DNA of 64,000 bases from Ignelater luminosus (taxonomy: Eukaryota > Arthropoda > Insecta > Coleoptera > Elateridae), in assembly GCA_011009095.1 (NCBI GenBank), contig VTPC01090550.1, positions 62,001 through 126,000 on the forward strand, written 5' to 3'. Numbering within the stretch: the stretch's first letter is position 1; every line of letters begins with the position of its first letter. The notes under the pieces were generated by a model. It was not told the origin of the DNA. It was given only the letters and a program-made list of their open reading frames with translations, and searched no databases. Shown here piece by piece: positions 22,560 through 32,804 of the stretch. The position numbers and the translations under genes were made by a program.

Positions 22560-23600
22560 TAAATGTAAACAGCTCTCAGTTAGTATTAGAAGCCGATGAA
22601 ATGTCTATTGGTGGTGACGATGTTTCAAGAGTGTTATCCACAGAAACATTCATTTTGTTGGAACCTAATGAAATATGAAAATACAGTACACTTACTCTTA
22701 GTAGCGGTTCCACTGTGTATTCATCAAATGTCAATCAGGAATCAGATTTATAAAATGGTATTTCACATGCAGGCGGTGAAAATGAAACTGAACAAAAAGG
22801 AAATGCTGAGGTGTGTACATAGAGTTCGTGAAACGATTTTCTAATACGTAATACCTTGGCATAAAGTTAGTGCCATAGGAATCAAAACTTTAAATGACAA
22901 GTTAAGGGATCAAAAAGTTATTGCAGAAGTTGTTCTCATAGTAGCAAATAAGATAAGATCTAAACAAAACAATATAACATCAAAATTAAGACTTATCTCA
23001 CAAGAAATTTGTAGAAAATTCCCAGGTACATTTTAAGAGAGAGATGACGATGGTATACTTGTTATTGGGGATGGGTATCAAGGGATATATTCTACAAATT
23101 ACAAAACGGAATGAAATATTTAAATAGAAGACGACCTGGGATGTCTTGTACAAATATCCTCTTAAACAAAAAAAAAGAAAATGTTATCTGCCAAAGCAGG
23201 CTGTAGTATATGGAGTTCAAGTCAGAGTTTGAATGACCCAAAAACAGTAGAGAATGCCCAGACTTTCTCAAAAACCTAAAGATACGAGGACTTCTCTGAT
23301 GAGAACGACATTGTAGAAATGTTAGAACTCACGTATTCTCTACAGAGACACATAAATCAAGAAGAACCAACAATCAAGGATATTATGGAACACTGATCTA
23401 TCCTTCTATCTCAAAGCGGAATTTACTGGCACTTTAATAAACTTTTTAGCAAGGATATCAATAATTTAGGTAGTGCCATGCTTAACAAATATGAGAAACT
23501 TATAAATCTTGGTTTGAAGAAAAAATACATAACTAACCTAAAACTACCTAAAATTACTTAAAGATTTTTTACAGTGATGAAGCTGTACTGGATGAAGTCT
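22560..23600 (+). pseudogene. Decayed protein-coding remnant, unidentified
   Basis: A single long coding sequence can be followed across several stops and frameshifts. Readable blocks include LVLEADEMSIGGDDVSRVLS, LNDKLRDQKVIAEVVLIVAN, GILVIGDGYQGIYSTNY, WSSSQSLNDPKTVENAQTF and ENDIVEMLELTYSLQRHINQ. The style resembles the intronless, multi-copy uncharacterised proteins seen in several insect genomes, probably carried by a transposon or retroposed. I cannot assign a function. It is on the plus strand, not obviously linked to the exon at 24880. Confidence 0.5.
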
Positions 23601-24419
23601 TTTTAAATTTTCCTTTAAAATTGTGGTATTACCAAAAAACTTTAATTCTTTTTTTGCACAGCTGACATGCAACACTTTTTCCACATTTTTTTTGAAAATG
23701 TTCCTATGCCACGGACTTCTTTGCGCCAGGCTTCATGATAAAACAAGCGCATAAATATAGTAATATCAAATATTTCTAAGAATATACCTATAACAATTAG
23801 TTGTGCACTAAACGCATGTAGAACACACTGAAATGGTAATCAAAGACTAAAAAGACACAAAACTGAACCGAGAAATCCAGCTTTAAACCTTTTTTCAGTC
23901 CATGTTTCATTGAAACATAGATTGCTTTGCATTCTTTAAAAGAATAATTGAAAAGGAAACTAAATCTGAACCTTTTAGATAATCGTGTAATTTTTAGACA
24001 ATTGCTCATTCACAAATGAAGATTTGAAAGAGCCTCTAAATTCAAATTGTTCATGAATGAAAAATATATTTGCCAACTTTTCTATAGGACAGAAGCTTGC
24101 TAGTATAATAAATTTAAGGATAAATGCCATGAATGCTTTTAAAAATGAATTGAAGTATTGCATCAAACTAGAATACACTATCCTATAAGTATTCAGTAGC
24201 AACTTGAAAGGTGGAATAAATCACTCAACGTTTACTTAGGAAATATTCCAAATGTAAAATATTCCCAGTACTCAACTTTTTTAAAATTCTAAATTATATT
24301 TTATGATCCAAGTATAGAGCTTAAGAAGCAATTTTTCAGTTTTCAGCATTTTAATTGAGGAATGTTTTAGAATTTTAGATATTTAAAATTATAATTTTTA
24401 CAGGGCATACATTTTTATC
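23601..24419. other. Nothing recognised
   Basis: AT-rich DNA with chance frames only. Confidence 0.5.
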
Positions 24420-24584
24420 GTTTTAGCAGGTTGACTGCCTACCAGGCGTTTAAGTTTCCACAGATTTCTATTTCGGTCTAGCTCCACCTGTTGAACGTGC
24501 CATTTCCCGTCGCGATTTAATTTCCAAATAGTGCTGCACTCTGGTGGAGCATCGGTAATTCGAAAGTTAACATTTCTTATTTCT

Positions 24585-24600
24585 TGGTCAGTGTTTTAGT
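24585..24600 (+). promoter_or_regulatory. Candidate initiator (TCAGT) upstream of the signal-peptide exon
   Basis: TGGTCAGTGTTTT contains the arthropod initiator consensus TCAGT. It starts a GC-richer, exon-like stretch of about 290 bases leading to the ATG at 24880. A short upstream reading frame (ATG at about 24624, five codons) lies in this putative leader. Confidence 0.35.
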
Positions 24601-24879
24601 AGCATTCGTGCTGGTTGTGGTAATGGCGTTAGTGCAGTAGTGCGTGTATCACTATAAAACATACGTGTTTTTGCAAATTTTGCATTAAAATGCTCGCGTT
24701 TTTACTTTTAAACACCTAACATCGCTTCCGTTATGTGCCAAGTTATGTTTTATTTTAGTTTGTGCGGAATTTTGTTAACATTCTCATAATATTCATTGCC
24801 GTTTTCATATTTATTACCTGTCTAGTTTTTGTTTAGTACCTGTTTTAAAAGTTTTTTTTTGTTTGTTAATTTGTTTACA

Positions 24880-24942
24880 ATGACAACACGTCTCCAGTGT
24901 TTTATGTTCCTCATCTACATCTACGTACTCTGTCTTCTAAAG
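24880..24942 (+). CDS. Probable first coding exon with signal peptide
   Basis: The ATG at 24880 has a good context (TTTACAATGA). It encodes 21 residues, MTTRLQCFMFLIYIY followed by VLCLLK: a short basic start and then a hydrophobic stretch typical of a secretory signal or type II anchor. Immediately after lies a splice donor (CTAAAG|GTAATT). If unspliced the frame stops 14 codons later. The upstream 290 bases look like a 5' untranslated leader beginning at an initiator motif. The downstream exons are not recognisable in this window, so the gene would need a long first intron. The sequence alone cannot exclude a chance match. Confidence 0.4.
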
Positions 24943-26429
24943 GTAATTAAATTATTTTTTCTATTTATCTGTGGAAATTATTTTTAATTTTAGTTTTACA
25001 ATCAACAATTTTTTGCTTTCATTCACTTAAACGAGCTACCGAAACACATGTGTTTGTTGCACATCCTGGTTTCCACGGTTCTAAAGATACAAGTAGAACT
25101 TTTTCAAATTAGTATTTTTCTAGTGCGTAAACAGATGTAACAACACATGCAGAAAATTATTGTTGTTATTTTTCTTAAAAGGTTCGATCTGTGTGTGAGC
25201 TGCTGTTTGAGCTACTTTCTAATTTTCAATTGCACCATTCATTGGTTGCTTTATGGTACACTTGAACGACCTACACCTTTGAATTTCGTAGGACATAACT
25301 GTAAAAATCGTGATAACAAAAATATACAACAAAGCCGCTGAAACGTGTATTATGAAACATAACAACGTGAAAGAAAGTTTTTTGTTTTTGTTTTTTGTTT
25401 TTAATATTAAAATAGGAACAAACTCTCAAGCGATTGTCTTCTATTTTTACCGGATTATTTTTAAGTTTTATTGCAGTTTTTATATTTTACAGGAAATAGT
25501 TAAATAGCTGCGCTTTCCTTCTTTCTTTCATTTCATGTTTTTTGGCAGCTAAATTATTTTGTACGGCATGATTTTATTGTAGGGTTCCAAAAGAATGTTT
25601 CACAAGGATAACAGACACATAAAACTAAATAGTTGATTTAGTTTCGAATTTCTGAAATACCTATTTTAAATTTAGATGTAGGCTTAGGGTATTTTCGCAA
25701 AGCTTTGTCCACTTCCGGATGGTATTGTTATCTGCGGATTTTAATCTTCAATATTTTTGCTTATTTATACTCGTTGATGATGATGCTGAGAGATGAATAG
25801 GAAACAATTGAAAATATGAGATGGGGAAAGTTAGAATAGTACATGATTTGCTAAAACAACTATGCAAGCAAATTGTTTTACCGAACAGGTATGCAAGTGT
25901 TTTTGTAGGTATCGCTTATTGATTATGCTCGTTACCAAGCAGTTCATTATTTCGTTGGTATTGCTGTAGGAGTATCGTTTTTCATCACTTTAGTGCACTG
26001 AATACTCTTGAACGCACTGAAGTGTATCAGATAAAAAATATTGATTGTACAGGGTGGCCCAAATTCGAGGTAAACTAATAGAGTTAGAAAAAGAAATATT
26101 GAAAACTCGTTACTAATCTACTTTTTCCTGCTGAATTCATTGCTGCAAGTAAAATTTAAATATCTTCTTTTGTTTTTGAGTTATGGGTAAAAACTGATGT
26201 TTTGCAAATTTCGAAAAAGTGCATTATCTTAGTTATTTGAAGAAATAGAAAAAATTGTTGGAAGAAGAAAGTAACTACTTTAGATTTCTGTTTAAATGCG
26301 AATTCAGAAAATACGGACGTATGCTCCAGACTTTTCAGAAAAGAATTATTTCGAACGAAAATCTGAATCTACTGTAGTTTCCTAAAATTTAAATTAACCC
26401 CAAAGACGATTTATTGACGTCACCTGTCA
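24943..26429. other. Putative intron / nothing recognised
   Basis: No second exon was found. At about 26048 ACAGGGTGGCCC resembles one end of a Tc1/mariner-type MITE, but no partner end is evident. Confidence 0.4.
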
Positions 26430-26720
26430 GCTTAAGTAAGGTGACCACACTATTTCGGCTCAAAACTCCAGACAAATACGGGAGGTCTCCCTCGGAATAG
26501 CAAAGCAACATGGAGCGTTCTCTTCGAACTCTTTAAACAGATATGGAGGTCCCCTCCGCTTCCGAGACGAAAAACCAGTACAGAGTAAACCAAGGCAGCA
26601 TGCTCAAAAACGAGGCCCAAAGTACGGCCGGGCCTCAGTTTCAAAATCTCTCGGGCTTTTGCGGCCAATCAAAAAATTACCGAGTTTTATTCGGTCCGTG
26701 TCTAGTCTAGTTTACGTATG
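26430..26720. repeat. GC-rich segment, probable repeat fragment
   Basis: It starts AAGGTGACCACACTATTT. Near 26620-26660 it includes GGCCGGGCCTCAG and CAAAATCTCTCGGGC, reminiscent of the leader of the TCGGGC-motif family and of the patch at about 2693. The 72-codon minus-strand frame has no known domain. Confidence 0.35.
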
Positions 26721-27186
26721 TTTAAAGCTACCATTCAGCCTGCAAAACACTCGGTATACTATTTATTAAAGTATTCATTACAAAAAAAGAAAGAAACTAC
26801 AAAAATGGTAATATTGAGCTCGATTGTGTACTCTACACAGTTCACGCAATTTTATTGCATTTCTATGTGCTTTGGCCTTAGTTTATTAAACACCATAATA
26901 AATTTTTCCCAGAGTTGGTGAGCTGTGCTATTTGTTTCCAATCAAATGCGTTTTCGTTTAAAAATCTTCACAATACCTGATTGTCTTGGGGACCAATTTA
27001 TGGATTCATGAGTTTCAATCCACTTGTTTGAAAATTTATGTTTTAAAAAGTTTCTCGTCAAGACGTTATTATGTGTCTGTGCTCCACCTAACTGGAAAAA
27101 GGGTTTTTTTAATTAAGAGACTTATCAAGCATTATCCGAAAATGTACACTAATCTCAATCATTGCCACGTATTTCCGATGTAAGTA

Positions 27187-27225
27187 CAGTGAAACCTCTC
27201 TAAAACGGACAATGTCCTTGCCAAG
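27187..27225 (+). mobile_element. Solitary pogo/Tigger-type terminal repeat
   Basis: CAGTGAAACCTCTCTAAAAC followed by GGACAATGTCC, preceded by TA. It is the same terminal sequence as the complete MITE at 48182-48253, without an opposite end here. Confidence 0.55.
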
Positions 27226-27789
27226 AAATATTTTCATTAAAATTACATTGATTTCCAATAGTGTTGATTTCGTACATCTAAAAGATTCAAACAAATAGTC
27301 GTTGAGTAACTCGAGGAAATATATTAACAAGCTACTTTTGCGGTTTCTTCCAAAATCATGGTTTGCTAGATTTGATATCTTTGGTTATTGAATAAATAAA
27401 TATAACAAACCCTACACATTCTGAAAACTGAGAAATCAAGCAATTCAAATGTTTCAAGAGCTACTACGATTTCCATTTGGAAATTATCTTTTTTGTTATA
27501 ACTCGAAATCAATTGAATAAAACAAAAATCTAGAGCAGTACTTTAAGCTTGACATCGAACCACACAGAAAGTTCCCGAAATGTTTTTTTCCTTCATTTTT
27601 TTATTTTTCTTTTCCAAGACATCTTGAAGCGACATCGAGAAGCTATGAAGCTAAGCTGGCGAAAGCTCACTTAGGCGGAAGATGGAATCGTCCATAGAAA
27701 ATCTCTTGACAGTTAACATTGCAACTGAATTGCGTAACGAATTTGGTTGTTGTTAGTTGTTAGTGACTGTTTTATGTCATCGTATAGCT
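27226..27789. other. Nothing recognised
   Basis: AT-rich DNA. The 5' part of the neighbouring Tc1 copy may reach in but is not readable. Confidence 0.45.
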
Positions 27790-28330
27790 TAAAAAATAAT
27801 CAATGATTAGTCGGAAGAACCAAAAAAGCAAGACTAGAATTGGACTTTAAGGAATGCTCAAAAGTGTTGTTTAGTGACGAGTCAAAGTTCTGTCTGGGAG
27901 CAGGAGTAAGAAATGCGTGTGCCGTCCTGTTGATCACAGATACAATGTTCGATACAACAAGCCAGCGGTGATGGTAGAGCATTGTGGAAATAACATTTTC
28001 ATCTAGAGAGCATTTTCCGCACAAAGACTTGGACCACTGTATTCACATCATGGGTGCTGTGGTATATAAAAAACATTGAGAAAGTAATGTTTGCATACGC
28101 AAGAACAAACATGGCAAGGGGTTGGATTTTTCATTTTCTGAAAACCAAAGATGTTCAGGTCCTACAGTAGCCCTGACAGTCACTCAACCTAAACCCCATT
28201 CAGCACATATGGGACGAGGTGATGATGAACTCATGAAGCATTTGCACGAGAAATGGGCGAAGATTGTTCCCGATACTGTGCAGAAATTAATCGAGTTGTT
28301 GCAAGACCTTCGTTGAAGCAAACGGGTACG
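27790..28330 (+). pseudogene. Tc1-like transposase fossil
   Basis: Readable catalytic-domain pieces are KVLFSDESKFCL at about 27850-27890 (first D of the DDE triad), RPVDHRYNVRYNKPAV (frame-shifted), YARTNMARGWIF and LNLNPIQHIWDEV at about 28185-28225 (around the final acidic residue). About 20 residues around the second catalytic aspartate are deleted after GWIF, and stops and frameshifts are frequent. The N-terminal DNA-binding domain is missing. Inverted ends were not found. Confidence 0.75.
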
Positions 28331-28855
28331 CTGTGAAATACTGACTTCCAGATTTTGAAAATACTGGCCAATTCTGACTTTTCTTTTTTTTTGTAATAAA
28401 TGCTATAAACATCTTTTTATTCTTTTGGTAACTTCAAGAAATTGTTAACATTTGACGATTAAATTTTAAACTGATGTAATCATTCTCACATTTTCTTTTA
28501 ATTTTAATGACATTTCTGATTTCATACGCTGGCTTGTTGCGGTTGGTAGAAAAAGTTATGAGGGTCTCAGACATTAAAATGGGGTGAAGTGGGATAAAGT
28601 GCGTATTGGGGCAAGCGTGTCAACAATCCATAATTTCCTCCAAAATTACTGTTTTGTATTATACGGGGTTATTCGTGAGTGATGACTCCTTGCTTATCGA
28701 TAAGAATGATAGGCAACCCAACTCGCACGTTGATATTTTTAAATCAAAAAATTGAAAATCAAAGCTAGTCTAGTTTTTGTTTGTTCAGTTTGACATTTTA
28801 AATTTGTTAATACAAATAACTCTCGAAAAGTATTCGAATAATGAAAAGACAGATA

Positions 28856-29496
28856 NNNNNNNNNNNNNNNNNNNNNNNNNNNNNNNNNNNNNNNNNNNNN
28901 NNNNNNNNNNNNNNNNNNNNNNNNNNNNNNNNNNNNNNNNNNNNNNNNNNNNNNNNNNNNNNNNNNNNNNNNNNNNNNNNNNNNNNNNNNNNNNNNNNNN
29001 NNNNNNNNNNNNNNNNNNNNNNNNNNNNNNNNNNNNNNNNNNNNNNNNNNNNNNNNNNNNNNNNNNNNNNNNNNNNNNNNNNNNNNNNNNNNNNNNNNNN
29101 NNNNNNNNNNNNNNNNNNNNNNNNNNNNNNNNNNNNNNNNNNNNNNNNNNNNNNNNNNNNNNNNNNNNNNNNNNNNNNNNNNNNNNNNNNNNNNNNNNNN
29201 NNNNNNNNNNNNNNNNNNNNNNNNNNNNNNNNNNNNNNNNNNNNNNNNNNNNNNNNNNNNNNNNNNNNNNNNNNNNNNNNNNNNNNNNNNNNNNNNNNNN
29301 NNNNNNNNNNNNNNNNNNNNNNNNNNNNNNNNNNNNNNNNNNNNNNNNNNNNNNNNNNNNNNNNNNNNNNNNNNNNNNNNNNNNNNNNNNNNNNNNNNNN
29401 NNNNNNNNNNNNNNNNNNNNNNNNNNNNNNNNNNNNNNNNNNNNNNNNNNNNNNNNNNNNNNNNNNNNNNNNNNNNNNNNNNNNNNNNNNNNNNNN
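28856..29496. other. Assembly gap (641 N)
   Basis: A run of N. All open frames crossing it are artefacts. Confidence 0.99.
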
Positions 29497-29900
29497 CCAT
29501 TAACCTTCTTAAATAAGCTAAATATCGCTACAGCTCGCGCTCCGCCCTCACATCGGTGACGCCTGAATCATTTGAAAGTCATTCCTCCACCTCACGTTCC
29601 CATCAAAGACCCATTTCGATAAAACCAGCCGTTTCTGTGATACAAGATATCTTTCAACAGGAAAAAAAAACCAGACGATGGGTAGTACTCAGATTTACTC
29701 ACCGCATCTAACAATCAAAGTTCCTTTTGAGAGAGTTAATGAAGGGCGAAGCTTGACCAGGGGCTATCGAAAGTGGCCCGTGTGTAGGTGTAGCCTGAAC
29801 CTTTATAACATTTAACTCTTAAGGAGGTGAATACAGGTCGTAGCTCGTAGGTGGTGCAGCGCGCCTCCGTCATCTATAAAAGAGTGAAACTACTTATACA

Positions 29901-30830
29901 AGGTATCTCGTTTAATGTTCTGATTATTCAGAGACCGTTTAAGTTATTGAGCTAAAACTACGTATGGCTGGAGTTCCGTATACCCGCACTTCGCGAAAGA
30001 GATCAAGTGGTGTATCAATCGATTGGACTTGACGAGAGAGTCACAACGCAGTCACTTCCAGGTTTTGCAACCGTCAGAGTCAAAAGTGATGAGCATTTGT
30101 CTAAAGTGCCGCTATCGCCTACAGAATTTCAATGGTTTTGCAATTTAGATTAGGTTAGGCCAGGTTGACTCATAACTTTTGACGCCGACAGTTGCGCCAC
30201 CTGGAAGTGAGTTCGTTGTGACCCTCTCGTCAAGCCCGTTCGATTACTATCCCATTTGACCCCTTTCCGCGAGATGCGGACATACGGAGCTCGAATTCTT
30301 CGTATTTTGGTATAATTCGACTTCTAGATTACAAAAATGAAATCAGAACATTTTTTAGAACAACCTGTTAAACCGAAAACGACGTAGACTTTGATTTGTT
30401 AAATGGAACTATTACATTCTCATTGCTTCGGTCGACAGCCCGTAAGATTCCTGATATAAAAGTATAGGTGTACTATAGGTCTAAGATCGATAATAACGGA
30501 ATTAGAACAAAAAATCGGAATTTGTCTCGTTTAACGTTCTACACGCTTTTATTATTATTCGGGAACCATTTAAGTTATTGAGCTACAACCTCTTATTCTG
30601 ATGTAACTCGACCTCTAGATTGCAGAAATGAAATTAGAACATTTTTTAGAGCAACCGATTAAACCGAAAACGACGTTGACCTTCACTTGTTAAATGAAAT
30701 CTCCCCTTTTTTCTTTATTGTGTCGATAAATTGCTCGCACGATTCTCGATAAAAAGGTGTTTAGGTACCATAGGTCTAAAATCAAAAATAATGGAGTTAG
30801 AACAAAAAATCGATGTTCCTTGTGTTCGTT
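29901..30830. repeat. ~290-base tandem repeat, two copies, one interrupted
   Basis: Shared landmarks are TTAAGTTATTGAGCTA (29938 and 30571), GATTACAAAAATGAAAT/GATTGCAGAAATGAAAT (about 30330 and 30620), TTAAACCGAAAACGACGT (about 30368 and 30659) and ATAGGTCTAA (30474 and 30769). The first copy is split by the inverted-repeat element at 29967-30293. Confidence 0.6.
29967..30293. mobile_element. MITE with ~120-base inverted arms
   Basis: The left arm has GAGTTCCGTATACCCGC, TCGCGAAAG, TGACGAGAGAGTCACAACG and CACTTCCAGG. The right arm has their counterparts in reverse (CCTGGAAGTG, CGTTGTGACCCTCTCGTCA, CCGCGAGATGCGGACATACGG). It interrupts a ~290-base tandem repeat copy. Possible CGTA flanks lie on both sides. 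Confidence 0.65.
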
Positions 30831-32510
30831 CTACTCTAAAGTAGTGCAAGATCGAAAAAATAAACTGAGATGGAATAGGCTGTGATTTGAATTTGGTTTG
30901 GAACGCTTTCACTATTGATCTGTAGGATATTGACATTTTAAATGGTAAGCTTAGCTTCAGAGCTGTTAGGTAAGTGTTTCAGTTTTATTTAGGGAAACAA
31001 AACCACTCTCTATCAGATCAGCGCTTCTACAAATTCTTCTAATTTCTTTTTTGCAATGTAGAAATCGAGTTATACCAGAGCACGAAGTTTTAACCCAATA
31101 TCTTTAAGGGTTCCTTAATAATCTACCAACCGAACGGTGAGCACCGTCTTGCTAATACTACTTAGATTGTTTTGACATTCTTTTGCTTAAATTGAATTTC
31201 ATTTCCTTCTACTTATCTATATATCCGTGGTGCAAAGTTTCATTTAACCTGTCAAGAAATTTTAATTTATTTCTTTAAAAGTAAAGGAAGAAGGTTTCAC
31301 TTTCCGATTTCGTTGTTCTTTTTTTGTTTCCAACGTTACAATGAATGTTTTATTGATATAAAATAAAACCGTTTGACTCCAGTTTTAGTGTCTTAAGATT
31401 TTATAACTGATGATGCTAAAAAATTATTAATCTTTGCCAAACAAAAATAAATGTTGCTAATTTTAAAAAGTAAGAAGCAGCTAACAACTTATTTTCTATT
31501 ATTACACTTTTGGTCTTTAAATCTGCTTGTATTTGCAAACCAGATTATCTTACTGCATTTAATTATTTTATTTTTTACACTGGCGGATTAATTAAGGGAA
31601 AGTTTATACTAACTGTTTTTGCACGTGTGCGTTATTACATATGTACATACTGCTAAAGAAATTGTCAGATTAATAAAAAATATAATTATTTTCAACTACA
31701 TGTACTCTATTATTAAAAGTTGTGTAATACTGACGGGATGCATATTTTAAATTTGTTTATACATCGGAGTCTTACGTTGTTAATACCTTAATACATCTTC
31801 CGTTCATGTATTATGAATTATGTAATTCGAAAATAAAATCTATTCTGATGCACGTATGTACATGTGTTACACGCGAGATTATAGTTTTTATTTTTTTTCT
31901 GAATTATTTAATGCCACAAATTGCATTGCTCATTAGTCGCGGTCTTTTGGACAAAAGTCTTCAGAAGAATTTTGTTGAAACTTTCTCTTGCGTAAAATAG
32001 ATTTTAAGTATGTGATAGTTAAGTTTATTTCTTGAAAAAATGTCGAAATAAAGATTATTGTCAGTACAAACAATATTTATTTCTTTGAAAAGAAACCATA
32101 TAAGCTTGTAATTGTGTTTTAAGTAGGCTTGTAGAATTAACCAGGAAAACCCAATTTTCTATTCACGAAAGAGACAGTCTTTGTCTACATTATGTATTTG
32201 TTCGACACTTTTGTTAGTCTTGCATTCTTTCATTAATAAATCTCTAAATGAATAGTCTTTAGACTTTCCAAAACTAATTCTTTAATGTAATTGCTTCTTG
32301 TTCTCAGTAAAGTAAAAATCCCTTTATTAAATTCGAATTCATAAACACTCGTTATTTTTAAAAATAGGACAAAACGTCAGAGCAGAGTTTTTTATTTTTG
32401 TTTGTATGTATTATGCACAATGTAGATTTTTAATTGTATAGTCTTTGTCTTTTTTAAATTTTGGATCCAAGTAACCTAGTACCATAGACAAACACAATGT
32501 ATGCATCCTA
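30831..32510. other. Nothing recognised
   Basis: AT-rich DNA. No coding or RNA feature is supported. Confidence 0.5.
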
Positions 32511-32518
32511 GGCGTAAC

Positions 32519-32796
32519 TAGTGTGCTTTGATATTGTTTTATTAAATGTCATTTTTCTAATGGGAGAGTGTGGACACTTGTCAAAGAAGAGAGACAAAAA
32601 TGTACGTTAGCTTTCTGCCCGCACTGTGGGTGTAAAGGAAAGAAGAAAGATTCTAACAATAAATTCTTATTCTATCCTTTACACTTACCGTTCGAGTAGA
32701 GAGCTAACGTATATTTTTGTCTCTTCTTCGACAAGTGTGTCCACACTTTACTCATTAAAAAATGACATTTAATAAAACAATTATCAAGGCACACTA
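32519..32796. mobile_element. hAT-like MITE, 278 bases
   Basis: Long inverted ends start TAGTGTGCTTTGATA and finish TATCAAGGCACACTA. They continue inward through ATTAAATGTCATTTTT, GTGTGGACACTTGTC and GAGACAAAAATGTACGTTAGC with their complements. Flanks GGCGTAAC (32511-32518) and GGCGTGAC (32797-32804) look like an 8-base target duplication with one change, as for hAT elements. Confidence 0.75.
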
Positions 32797-32804
32797 GGCG
32801 TGAC

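Noticed and set aside
28739..29559. Frames of 220-260 codons
   Set aside because: They run through the 641-base N gap and are artefacts.
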